From Epichloe hybrida (taxonomy: Eukaryota > Ascomycota > Sordariomycetes > Hypocreales > Clavicipitaceae): 64,000 nucleotides of DNA. How positions within the stretch are numbered: the first letter of the stretch is position 1; each line of letters starts with the position of its first letter. The stretch lies in NCBI GenBank assembly GCA_019022495.1, contig JAFEKR010000001.1:620001-684000 (forward strand). The letters run 5' to 3'. The notes below the pieces were generated by a model. The model saw only the letters and a program-made list of their open reading frames with translations. It made no database searches and was not told the origin of the DNA. Positions 1 to 9,891 of the stretch are shown piece by piece. A program made the translations under genes and the position numbers.

Positions 1-318
1 GTGTGATCCACGAAAGGTTAGACATGGGACTGTTCAACGACGGCAACGGTGCAAAGATCGGGTGTGCCAATGGAGATGCCGCCCAGCGATATGCGACAAG
101 TCAAGATGAAGGGGAGGAGTCAGAAGGTCGGCTTTGTGTCCACGGGCGATGGACAAAGGGCGAGAATGAGTGTCCTGAATTGCGATTCGTCTTTGAGGGC
201 TACCATGGAGGTTACTAGATGCATGATTTTGTACATGGCAGAGGCTGATATGAATCCGTAAGCAAAAGAAAGATGTGAATATGAAGTGGTAACAAGGTGT
301 CCAAAATGGGGCACTCTA

Positions 319-839
319 CGGATGTCCAAGTCAAAAGTCGTGTCCCCTGCACGCGACCCTAGTCAAGGATGTAATTAGCCAGCGGGGTCGTAGTCTCACT
401 AGGTAAATTAAATAAGAGGCTTACCTCTTCTCTAGTTCCCCTCTCTTTACCTGCTTTTACTACTAGTGCTATAACTATTACTAAAGTTAGCTAGCTTTTG
501 CCTTATCTAGCTACTTCCCTTACCTAGCTACTTCTATCTTTGCTTATTATATAATATTAATAATAATAAAAGAAGGTAGGTTTTTAACCCTTATAAGCTT
601 AATAGTCCTAATAGTCCTAATAACCTTAATGCCTTAGATTCTAGTAATATAAAGGAAAAATCTAATAATAACTAGAATAAGTTACTTTTATATATATATA
701 GTTTATATAGCAGAGATACCTTATTTAATTTTCCTTATATTATTCTAGACTATTTGTGTGCCTTAGGCTACTACGTTAATGCCTTAGGCCACTCTAGGTA
801 GCAGCGTGCAGGGGACACGACTTTTGACTTGGACATCCG
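319..839. mobile_element. Mariner-type MITE with 36-bp terminal inverted repeats and TA target duplication
   Basis: A 36-bp sequence at 319-354, beginning CGGATGTCCAAGTC, recurs as an exact reverse complement at 804-839. A TA dinucleotide lies directly outside each end (317-318 and 840-841). About 520 bp with perfect TIRs and a TA duplication is the signature of a non-autonomous Tc1/mariner element. The interior is very AT-rich, full of TpA and poor in CpA/CpG, as expected after repeat-induced point mutation, and has no ORF. The perfect TIRs suggest recent movement while the interior looks old, so the body may have been mutated in a source copy. Confidence 0.85.
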
Positions 840-841
840 TA

Positions 842-1340
842 CGGAGTAACAAAGTTCGCCTATATCCAGGGTGGAGCCTTTTGACTGGCAGAGTGGCATA
901 TGCTTGGCAATGTAATTCGCAGTGGGCATATGCCTACGTATACTGTATGGATTATATAGGTCATATGCTAGATTATACCGCTATAATAGGGCATATACTT
1001 ACTACCTATAGTACGGAAGACTATAGCCACGACTGCCTAAACCCAAAAATTGTCATCTTCGTGACTACAAATAGTAAAATATACAATAAACAGTACCTCT
1101 TACCTCACTTAGTGCCACAGAAAGATCTATTATTAGCCTACTGCCCCTAGTTCTGTGCCTCATGTAAAAACAAATGGGGATTAAACTGTATGTACTCCGT
1201 AGTACGGATCCGTATAAATCTACGGAATATCCATCCATCCATCCATCCTTCCTTGCTTCTGTATTAACCACTTGACTTGCTCGACTGTCCAACTTGAATT
1301 CTCAGGCGAGGCATGTCTATTTAGCCTATATCAAACCTCA
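842..1340. other. Intergenic AT-rich stretch without a gene
   Basis: No convincing coding sequence. It holds a short dispersed repeat at 1162-1191, a TACTCCGTA motif at 1193-1201 followed by the 12-bp palindrome TACGGATCCGTA at 1203-1214, and an (ATCC)n microsatellite near 1229-1249. The first 316 bases of the window likewise show no recognisable gene. Confidence 0.5.
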
Positions 1341-1898
1341 TCAATTGGTGTTGGCAGCTTTGGGCTTCAGATGCCCATATGTTCTCACTCGCTCCTCACA
1401 CCAGCATTCAGGGCATTCGTAGGAGCATGACAACCTGTGGCTCCACGAGTCTACCACGTAGTCGTAATCTCCAAGTATTCCATAGGAATGCTCCTCTCGA
1501 TAGCGCTTTCCTATCCCCTTCCAGTAGCCTTTCTTCTTTGGCCTATACCGATAGCAGACACAGCAAGGAGCCAACGTCTTCAGCGGACGGCCCCGCGCGC
1601 CCCGAGGTTGGACGACGCGTAGGATCGCAAGCATTGCGGAACAGCTCAGGCGGGAAGCACGGTGCTTGGGCGCACTGGGAATCATTATGGCGGCCATGGA
1701 TGAAGTGACTAGCATGTGCTTGCATGTGAGGGCCAGAAACAGCTGATCAACTGAGCGGGCATTGCTGATGATGAGCAGCAGGATCTCGGTGGGAAGAGCC
1801 AGGAGGAGTGCTGATGATGGCTGGATGGCTGGTGGCGCTTCAAGGACCTGCACCTTCTCGTCAGCAAGGAAGCTCGAAGCAAGTGGCACGCGGCACAC
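1341..1898 (-). CDS. F-box domain protein, 5' end uncertain
   Basis: The reading frame encodes about 185 residues. An F-box core sits at about residues 34-60 (LPTEILLLIISNARSVDQLF, then LTCKHM). Downstream is a cysteine pattern CCVC...CPECWC, seen in many short fungal F-box proteins. F-box proteins recruit substrates to SCF (Skp1-cullin) ubiquitin ligases, so that role is inferred from the family. The open frame begins with GTG rather than ATG and no in-frame ATG precedes the F-box. A short upstream exon, possibly ending near a GTGCAG acceptor at the start of this frame, or 5' truncation must be assumed. It lies about 500 bp from the MITE, and lineage-specific F-box genes are often found in such positions. 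Confidence 0.6.
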   Translation of the reverse strand: MCRVPLASSFLADEKVQVLEAPPAIQPSSALLLALPTEILLLIISNARSVDQLFLALTCKHMLVTSSMAAIMIPSAPKHRASRLSCSAMLAILRVVQPRGARGRPLKTLAPCCVCYRYRPKKKGYWKGIGKRYREEHSYGILGDYDYVVDSWSHRLSCSYECPECWCEERVRTYGHLKPKAANTN

Positions 1899-2695
1899 AG
1901 AACAGATGCAGCCAGCCTAATACCATGGGTGGGATCCGGAATACATCCCAATAAGCGTTCGCGTGATCTTGACGGCAAGCCTCGAGGTGAAGAGGCCATT
2001 GCACGTACATGATGCTTGCCTGGTTGGTTTGTTTTCTTTTCTCCGAAGCAATTCTTGGCACACCACACCAGGCGGGAAGATGCAAGGCAAGGTGGGTGGG
2101 GCGCGGCATGACCAAGTCCCCCCCTAGCCTGTCTTTGTCTTCATCAGCGGTCTTCAGGCAGGGCAGGCATCCATCACTTAGGGCAGAGACCCTCTTCGCC
2201 CTCGTTATATGTATGTACATGTATAGCCTCCTTGTGCCACGTTGTGGATAGCCTAAATAGCGGATTTCATCTTCATTTCCACACCGTCTCACAATCTCCA
2301 TCACTTTAATAGGCCACGGAAAGATGCCGTCGAAGCAATCAGCGTCACACAGCATCAACCTTCCAGCCCTCCGTGCCGTGTTTCCAGGCCAGCGGTACGG
2401 CCGATGCTCGGGCACTTTCTTGGCCTTGAGTCTTCCCATGCAAAAGCACGAGCATCGACCGGCCTTGTCCCAAAGGGCGCCCCGTGTCGACCATCGCACG
2501 AGCCAAGGTGTTTTGAATTCTAGCAAGCATGCGGCGATGCGGGAATGGGGACGAATTTCCTGCTGCCATCTCGAGAATGCTCGAAAAGACTGCCAGACGG
2601 TCAGTGCCGAAGGCTGGAGACTTCGTATTTGCGGGTGCGACGCTGCAAGTGCGACTGGCAATGGCTTCGTATTTGCTCTTGCATCGCTTTCTGTG

Positions 2696-2723
2696 AAGTG
2701 GTAAGTGGTAAGTGGTAAGTGGT
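2696..2723. repeat. Four tandem copies of AAGTGGT
   Basis: Perfect 7-bp tandem repeat in the promoter side of the small secreted protein gene that starts at 2940. Probably a simple minisatellite; regulatory meaning unknown. Confidence 0.8.
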
Positions 2724-2772
2724 ATCGATGTGATGTTTCATGCAGCAAGTGATCTGGACTCGAAGCTACTTG

Positions 2773-2780
2773 TATAAATA
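2773..2780 (+). promoter_or_regulatory. TATA box of the 8-cysteine secreted protein gene
   Basis: TATAAATA about 160 bp before the start codon at 2940. It is followed by a pyrimidine-rich leader, as in strongly expressed fungal secreted-protein genes. Confidence 0.55.
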
Positions 2781-2939
2781 GGACTTTCAACCTTCCAAGA
2801 CACAAATTCTCGGTATAGACTCCCTTCTTCACCAACAGACCTGCTTCATTTCATTCGGAACAGCACCGTTACATTTTCATTTTCCCACGCGCTCTACACA
2901 TCGAGCCAGTTGCTTTCGCACCCATCTACCCTCTACACC

Positions 2940-3358
2940 ATGCACGCCAGCCTGTTCATCGCCAGTGTGACCGCTCTCGCCAGCTCAACCAGTGCCCTCA
3001 CAATCCGGAACAAGCACGTTGCCGACTTTCGCCTTTTCGGGGAACAAGGTTGCTCAAAACAGAACCAGGGTGTCTGGACGGTGATAGATGTAGACTTCAA
3101 GCCGAATGAGTGCAAGAGTCTCCAGGGAAGCCCAGCCATGTCAATCCTAAACATAGACACCAACAAAGGATGCACTTGTGAGCGTCACCCAGAAATCACA
3201 GAAAACAAGACGCTGAGCCGAAGCTGCGAATGCTAATTTCCAACATAGTCTCCCTTTACGCAGACGAGGCCTGCACGGAGGCTAGCAAGAGGGACTGCCC
3301 GCCGGGGAGATGCTGCAACAACTTGCAGGATTGGAAAGCCTGGTCCATGGTGTGCTGA
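2940..3358 (+). CDS. Small secreted 8-cysteine protein, two exons
   Basis: Exons 2940-3177 and 3264-3358 give 110 residues. The intron (86 bp) has a GTGAGC donor, a TGCTAAT branch site and an ACGCAG acceptor, and phase is kept. Without splicing the frame ends early in an unrelated tail. The first ~19 residues (MHASLFIASVTALASSTSA) form a signal peptide. The mature part has eight cysteines, five of them in exon 2 or next to the splice site (GCTYEAC, DCPPGRCC, MVC). Size, signal peptide and even cysteine number fit an apoplastic effector-like or antimicrobial-type protein. I do not recognise the family. A TATA box and a short UTR precede it. Confidence 0.8.
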
Positions 3359-3476
3359 GGCGTGTTGACTGCGGGCTCGAAACGATGCATTTATTCCGGA
3401 GTTGGCGGCAACGTGTATGCTAATATTTTATCCCCTGGTTTTTTTACTATTATTATTATTATTATCATCATTATAA

Positions 3477-4058
3477 CGAAAAGCTCCGTCATCCTCGCCG
3501 TCGCCACAGGCTCTCTGGTCCTCGCCCGAGGCGATGTCGCCACCGCCGTTGTCGACAAGACCGCCGTGCAGACCGACACAGTGACCGTATCTCAGCCTAC
3601 TTCCACGGCCGAGGCAGTCGCCACGTCTGTCTCACTTTCTCATGTTACCGATGAGCTTCGCATCAAACTCGTTGTTCCACTGCTCATTATACTCAATAAG
3701 CATAGGGCCAATAGAGGGGCAAATCTTAATCCCAGCACATGTGTAGCTTGCTTGAGCGCCAGAACCGACTCTCCTGTTTTATGGTGAGGAAATAGCTCCT
3801 GGGCAAATAAGTAAACTGACATATATATTACATGTATTTGCCCAGAAGCTATTTCCTCAGGACTGAACAGGATGGTCGTTTCTGATACACAAGCTACACA
3901 AGTGTTGAGATTGAGATTGCGTACACCAATGGTTATGGAACGTTCGTCCTTCCTCAGGTGTGCCGAAGGATTCTGTCACTGCCGGTGCTGCTGCTCATGG
4001 GGTGGCCGTCTCTGGTGTTTTGGACGGCTTGCTCACTGCTTTGGCTTCTTTCGCGTGA
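3477..4058 (+). pseudogene. Relic of a GPI-anchored surface protein gene
   Basis: Two coding-like islands belong together. The first (3477 to about 3640) reads as a signal peptide (KSSVILAVATGSLVLA) and a Ser/Thr-rich start, but its expected ATG is ACG. The second ends at a stop at 4056-4058 and encodes a typical GPI-attachment tail (SGVPKDSVTAG, then GVLDGLLTALASFA). Between them lie out-of-frame AT-richer sequence and a foldback repeat (3772-3872). The upstream part of the second island fits better in another frame, so at least one frameshift is likely. A TTATTA microsatellite directly precedes the lost start. An unusual spliced gene cannot be fully excluded. Confidence 0.5.
3772..3872. repeat. 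Foldback inverted repeat inside the GPI-protein relic
   Basis: Arms 3785-3809 and 3835-3859 are 25-bp inverted copies with one mismatch (GAGGAAATAGC, then GGGCAAATA). An outer 7-bp arm TCCTGTT / AACAGGA extends the structure to 3772-3872. The loop is about 25 bp and AT-rich. It is either a tiny foldback MITE or a hairpin. Confidence 0.75.
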
Positions 4059-4446
4059 TTGGGAATCCGGGGTGGTCGACTTTTTTTTTTTTTTTTGTTC
4101 AAGTTCGACGTGGCTGTGCTTGTGGGCGGGGGAGATGAATGAGACATGTTGGTTCGAGGGAAGAAATTGTATAGAATGAAGTGGCTAATGATCATATGTG
4201 CAAACGATTCACAACTCTCGTGTGCCCTGCCCCGGTTGTTCTGATACGAGACTGATGGTTGTGCCTGTGAGCGAACGAGCGTCATGGTCACTTCCTCCAT
4301 CTATTTCTATGCACAATATGCCTAGGTCCTTGTTGAACATATGGGAAGGATAACGGGCAATTGATTCTAATTCATCAAGTAAATTGAATGTGTCTCCCGT
4401 TCTACTCTTCATCGGCGCCCGACAGCAAGTCTGCGTCGCACACGAA

Positions 4447-5715
4447 TCAGGCGATTTGCACGCACACCTTTCCAAAGTGCTGACCCGACCACTGATACTC
4501 GTAGGCCTCCTTGACGCGGTCCAGGTCAAACAACTTGGCATCCACTACGGGCCTGAGCTTGTCAGGATTCGCCTCGATGGCCCGGCACATGTCCTCCATC
4601 TGCTGCCTGCTGCCGACCAGAATACCGCGAGTAGTGCAAAAGTTGTTCAGGCACTCAATGAAACCAGGCTGGTCCTTGGTGAAGCCGCCGACGAAGCCGA
4701 TAATGGTAATGATGCCGGAGACCCTGATGGCTTTCAAGCTCTGCTCCATGGACTTGGGGCCCGCGACCTCAACGACGTGGTCGACGCCGACTCCCCCGGT
4801 CAGTTTCCGCGCCTCCTCGCCCCATCGGGGATTCTCCCTGTAGTCGATGACGTGGTCGGCGCCAAGCTTCTTGAGCACCTCGACCTTGCGGCTGGATCCT
4901 GTCGTCGCGATGACCCTGGCACCAGCCGCCTTGGCGAACTGGAGGGCAAAGATGCTCACGCCGCCTGTTCCCTGGGTGAGAACCCATTGCCCCGGCGCGA
5001 CCTGGTGATCGGACGCGCCGTACAGGGCGTTCCAGGCGGTGACGCCGGCGCAGGACAGGGTGGACGCCTCGACGGCCGTGAGGTTGGACGGCTGAAGAAC
5101 GAGGCCCTGCTCGTTGAAGGCGCCCACGGATCGAAGAGTGCCATGCCGAGGGCCGCCGAGTCCGGACGCGGCATTGGTCTGGGTCAGGGGCCCGCCGATA
5201 TGTTCTTGGCTGAAGACGGTGACGACCTTGTCGCCGGGCTTGAAACGAGTCACTTGCTTGCCGACGGCCATGACTGTGCCCGCACCGTCGGATCCGGGGA
5301 TGACGTTTTCTCTGACGGGGAAGGGGTATTTGCCCTGTGGGATGATGAGATCGCGATACTACCGGCAGACGTCAGTACAATTTTTTTTCTTTTTTTCCTT
5401 GTGTTCACGCCCCTGTTCGGCCGCCGCCGAGGTTTGTTTGAGACCGGGGGGGGGGGGGGACGGGGCCAAGACTCACATTGAGAGAAGCGGCGTGGACTTT
5501 TTTTCGCAAAAAAAGCAGATTAGCGGCCGAGAGTCGAGGCTGTTTTTTTTTTTTGTAGGAGGCATCGGACGGGAAAACATACGCTTTACTAGGACCTCGC
5601 TGTGTCCCAGCTCGGGGATCTCCTGCTCCGAAAACTTGAGCGCGTCAAAACCCTCTGAGCCATCGTGGGAAGAGACGTTCCACTGCTTGGTGGTCTTGGG
5701 GATATGGTGCGTCAT
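4447..5715 (-). CDS. Zinc-independent MDR alcohol dehydrogenase-like oxidoreductase
   Basis: Exons 5715-5583, 5496-5477 and 5358-4447 give 354 residues, the normal length for medium-chain dehydrogenases. The splice joins rebuild a family block (EVLVKLHAASLNYRDL, residues ~41-56). The NAD(P)-binding Rossmann signature GTGGVS lies at about 181-186. The usual catalytic-zinc GHE motif is replaced by GSDGAG and no structural-zinc cysteine cluster is present. It therefore resembles the zinc-less ADH-like group of S. pombe and related fungi rather than a classical ADH. The substrate is unknown. Exon 2 is only 20 nt, between introns rich in A/T or C runs. It is divergent from the CofD-like gene, sharing about 390 bp of promoter. 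Confidence 0.9.
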
Positions 5716-6101
5716 GATTTATGGCCACGCGGATGCGAACGGTGTGCAGTTTTGTAGACATGTTGGAGAGGGGGTTTCTGTTTTTTTTTATCCTCGCCGG
5801 CACTCCTTCTCTGACGTATGCCGTGGGTCCAACGTCTTATGATGTCGTCCATTGAGGGTAAGTTGGGGCACTAGCCCGTTCTCGTACGTATTTCGGGATG
5901 CGATTGGGGAGTAGTGGCAAAGTACAATGCACGGTGGCAAAGTGACGGCATTCGGGGTTGTCTTTTGGGGGCCACATTGGCGGGTGCGGCGCCGAGACCC
6001 GCCAACAATTGAATCGGGGCTGGAGTATATTGGTGCCGTGGCAGAATCGAGCATGAGGGCGACCCACGCCCACAACAACCCACCACAAACACATTCGTTC
6101 A

Positions 6102-7690
6102 ATGGCATCCAATACCACATCGCCCAACGCACTCCAGGTCACAGTAACGTCCAGCTCAGACGCACCATCTCCTTTCCCGTCCCCATCACCAGCGTCCCGT
6201 TCCGCATCCGCCTGCCGCACCGGCATCGTAGTCTTCTCAGGAGGCAGCGCTGCCAACAACCTCGTCGATGTTTTCGAGCGCGTGCGGGAGGCCAACAAGA
6301 CGACCCTCAGCTACGTGATTCCCATCTCCGACAATGGCGGCAGCACCAGCGAGATCATCCGTGTGTTTGGCGGGCCAGGTATGGCAAACAGACATGATCC
6401 CAGACATGATCCCAAACAAGACGAGACAGCTGACTTGCGCGCACAGGAATTGGCGATGTGCGCTCGCGACTTGTAAGGCTCATCCCGGACAACAACGTCC
6501 CGGAAACCATTGCCATCAAGCACATGTTCAATCATCGTCTTGCCAGAACCTATCAAGCAGCGAGGGCGGAATGGCTTGAGATCCTCGAGGCAACCCATCC
6601 GCTATGGACCGACATCTCATCGCCCAAGAGGGAGCTCATTCGATCGTACCTGAACAGCTTCAACCTGGACGTCATCAAGCGCATGCGACCAAGCAGCCGC
6701 TTCGACTTTTCCAATGCCAGCATCGGCAACCTCTTCCTCACGGGCGCGCGCCTGTTCACGGGCAGTTTCGAGGCAGCCATCTACCTGTTGAGCTCCATCT
6801 GCGCGGTTCCCGACCGCATCTCCGTCCTGCCAGCCATCAACACCAATTTCGCCCACCACATCGCCGCAGGACTGCAGGACGGAGCCGTCATCACAGGGCA
6901 GAATGACATTTCCCATCCAAGCTACCCGACGGCCGCGGTTCCTGGCGTCGGGGTCGTCGCCTCCCCCACCACCACCACCGGCACGCAGACGACGTCCGCC
7001 ATGTCGATCGGGCAGGAGACGGAGGAGCACGACCAGATCGAGGACGCAAACTTGCCCGGGTCGCTGCCTGCCCTCAGAAGGCCGGCGATTGCCTTCTCCA
7101 AGGAGGAAGATGAGGACCTCCCGTCGCGCATCAGCAGGATATGGTACATCAACCCCTATGGGCAAGAGATCCGCATCCCTGCCAACCCTCGCGTCCTGGA
7201 TGCCGTCCAGAACTCCAACACCATCATCTACAGCATAGGCTCCCTGTTCACATCGCTGATACCGAGCCTGGTTCTCAAGGGCGTGGGCGAAGCCATTGCC
7301 GGCCCCATGATCCGAAACAAGATCCTCCTCCTAAACGGCACAACGGACCGCGAAACAGGGCCCTCGGAGCATCCCTTGTCGGCACTTGATTTCGTGGCCG
7401 CCATCGCTGACGCCTGCGCGAGCTCGAGAGGCTGGCGGGCGCCGGATGAGGATGAGTACTCGCTTTACGTCACGCACGTTATCCATCTCGAGGCACTGAC
7501 GTCTCCCAGGGTGGACAAGACCAAGTTTACGGAGCTGGGCATCGATACGGTGCGTCTATACGGACCAAAGGACGAGCACGGCCGCGTGGGCAGGTATGAT
7601 GCCGCGGCGCTGGGACAGACGCTCGAGACGATTGTCGGTAGGAAAGATGGCAGGGCGGACAGGAGCCGCAGAAACACACTTGTTGGCTGA
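6102..7690 (+). CDS. CofD/UPF0052 (YvcK-like) family protein
   Basis: Exons 6102-6378 and 6447-7690 give 506 residues. The 68-bp intron has GTATGG/GCACAG signals and holds a small direct repeat (GACATGATCCCA). Family blocks are the glycine-rich loop FSGGSAANNL (~45-54), ISDNGGSTSE (~75-84) and GGPGIGDVRSRL (~90-101), which crosses the splice join. CofD makes the F420 precursor and bacterial YvcK binds UDP-sugars. Fungi are not known to make F420, so a nucleotide-sugar or phospho-ligand role is more plausible, but this is inference. Residues ~150-215 contain an insertion of low-complexity T/V/P sequence. It is divergent from the MDR gene. Confidence 0.88.
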
Positions 7691-7968
7691 TGGAGCGCTG
7701 GCATGAATAAACCTGGGTTGTGCGAGGGGAAGAAGAAATGCGGAAATGTCCATCCGTATTTCATCACTGTGTTTGCTTCGTACAATGTGGAAAGGCTCGT
7801 TGACTTGATTCACCGCGCAGGAGAAGCGCATCGCAGTCGATACCGAATGAACCATGTACAAAATCGCAGGTCTACTACGAGACCGGATACCCCCGATTCT
7901 TCCACGCCATTTGCATCTTTTCCCACGCCATCTCACGCTCAACAGCCCCCTCCCCCCCCTTCTCCACA

Positions 7969-8235
7969 TCACCTGCCGGCGATGATGTAGGCCATGACAA
8001 GCGGCCACGCCGTCGACAGCAACAAAGCCAGCACCACCGACCCTCCCCCGACCCGTATCTTGTCCGCCGGGCCCTTCCAGCGATCTATGAGCGCGCAGGT
8101 CGTAAATATCATGGCGAAGGAGTAGATGGCGCATCCCCAGACGACAACGAGCACAATGTCGGCGAAGCGATCGGTAGGACTAAGAACGACCTTGGAGGTG
8201 TCGGGGACAAGCGTCGACGATAGGTTGTTGCCCAT
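7969..8235 (-). CDS. Small two-pass membrane protein of unknown function
   Basis: The ATG at 8235 (MGNNLSSTLVPDTSKV) gives 88 residues. The longer open frame to 8415 is not needed and translates UTR-like sequence. Two hydrophobic helices are visible: VLVVVWGCAIYSFAMIFTTC (~30-50) and SVVLALLLSTAWPLVMAYI (~66-85). They are joined by a short polar loop (IDRWKGPADKIRV). A length below 100 residues and two helices suggest an organelle or ER membrane subunit. I do not recognise the family. It is convergent with the CofD-like gene, about 280 bp away. Confidence 0.7.
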   Translation of the reverse strand: MGNNLSSTLVPDTSKVVLSPTDRFADIVLVVVWGCAIYSFAMIFTTCALIDRWKGPADKIRVGGGSVVLALLLSTAWPLVMAYIIAGR

Positions 8236-9891
8236 GGTGGAACGATGGCCTCCTTGTGAAGCGTGGATTCGAATGCAGCACCAAATGGAATGCGTGTATC
8301 GTGATGAAGATGCTAAAATGGATCGTTGCAAATGAGAGTGTACGTGATTGACCAGCAATGTGCCCGTGTTATCGTCTCGCCAGCGAGTTTGAAAGAAGGT
8401 GAGGTTTCGATGCAAAAAAAAAAAAAAAAAAAAAAAAAAGACAACCCCCGATGATGAAGGGACTGGATTACCACTAATTTCCTTCCTGAAAAAACCTAGA
8501 AAAAACCGGCGAATTAGAAGGGAAAAAAAACCGAAACTGATTCATTGAAAAAAAAAAGCCCTTGGACGGGAGGCAGAACCACCGGACCGGGCAGGAATCC
8601 CGTCCTGTCGCGTGCGTCCGTATTTGAATGATTCCCATAATATCCTATCACCACTTGCGGGCCCCTCCCTCCGTACCAGTACTGGGTCGTCGAACCCCAT
8701 TACAAAACAGGGGGCCCCGGGCGCCCGTCATGAGTTGCGGCTGCTCACGTCGCAGGCTCGCGTGGGAAAGCCGTGTTCCGACCAACTTCTGGACTTTGGC
8801 GTCACACGACTGCTCTTCTCAAACGTGAGATTCTGGTTCGGTCGTTGTCGACTTGTGGGGGAAATGGGGACGTTTCTTTTTCTTCTTCCTCTCTCTCTCT
8901 TTTTTTTTTTTTTTTTCTTTTTCTTGCCCGAGCAGATGGGTGTTGTACGGATGAATCACTTTGAATGTACGGACTACAGTGCTCTGTTTGATGCACACCG
9001 TGTTTCACGATGTCCTTGTCTGAAGATACGGACGTACGGAGTAGATGCGGGTGAATATGAAATGCAGCATATGTAGGATCTCCCCTTCCCCCTCTTTAAA
9101 TAAAGTCCGTGACTACGGAGTACGGAAGTTGAAAATCCCTCCGAAAGGCAGAACCCGCCCGGCCGTGCGACGCGACTGGATGAGCTTGCTGTCCCCCACG
9201 GGCCCCACCCCATCCTGGACCAGATGCCGCGCAACTCAACTCAACTGCTATTTTATTATACCGCGGCGCATCCGCGGCCATGGCATTCAAACGAGTTCGA
9301 CGCCGTCGCGCGAGTCGTTGCCCATCCCACGAGGCTCTCCGACAAGGCATCCCGGGTACCACGCCCGTGATAACGCTGGCAGTTTTGCTCAACGCAGCTG
9401 GTTCTACTTGCCGCTGATGCCCGGAGGCGATGTGAAATGTCATGCCAGGAGTGGGGGGAGTCGTGCGCGGGGAAGGAAAAAAAAAAAAAAAAAAAAAAAA
9501 GAGTTGTCGCGATGGAGCTTGCGCGTTGTCAACTTGGTCTTCGAGCAGAAGAGGCACGCGGATGTTTATCGCGCGGGGAGGCATCGAACTGTGGCGTTTC
9601 GGGAGGGAAGTCGTATGCCGCGTGACGTATTTTGCAGAAAAAGGAGTCCCCTTCACCCTCAAACCCCCCCCAGTTCGGCCGTGCCAGATACCGTGACCGT
9701 GAAAATGTTAGACCGCCGCGAAAGCTGGGGCGCTCTGACTGTGGCTCTGACAGAAAACGACCCCCCTCGGCGCGTAATACCCGAATCCCTTTCCTCTTCC
9801 TCTCCTTCTTCCCTCTCCCTCGTTTCTCTATTCTCACACTCACACCCCCTTCCCCCCCACCCCTACTCCCCCAAAAAAAAACAACAAAAAA
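8236..9891. other. Long gene-free interval with homopolymer tracts
   Basis: No supported gene in about 1.65 kb. It contains A-runs (8413-8439, 9478-9500), a T-run near 8901-8916, and TACGGAGTA motifs at 9035-9043 and 9114-9122. The long frames crossing its right half are out-of-frame shadows of the gene at 9892. Confidence 0.6.

Noticed and set aside
1861..2835. Long minus-strand open frame of 324 codons
   Set aside because: No domain, no signal peptide, composition unlike protein (many W, C, H, R); it overlaps the promoter of the 2940 gene and the F-box 5' region. Probably a chance frame.
4384..5481. Plus-strand frame of 365 codons over the MDR gene
   Set aside because: It is the antisense shadow of the dehydrogenase, whose motifs and splicing are clear on the minus strand.
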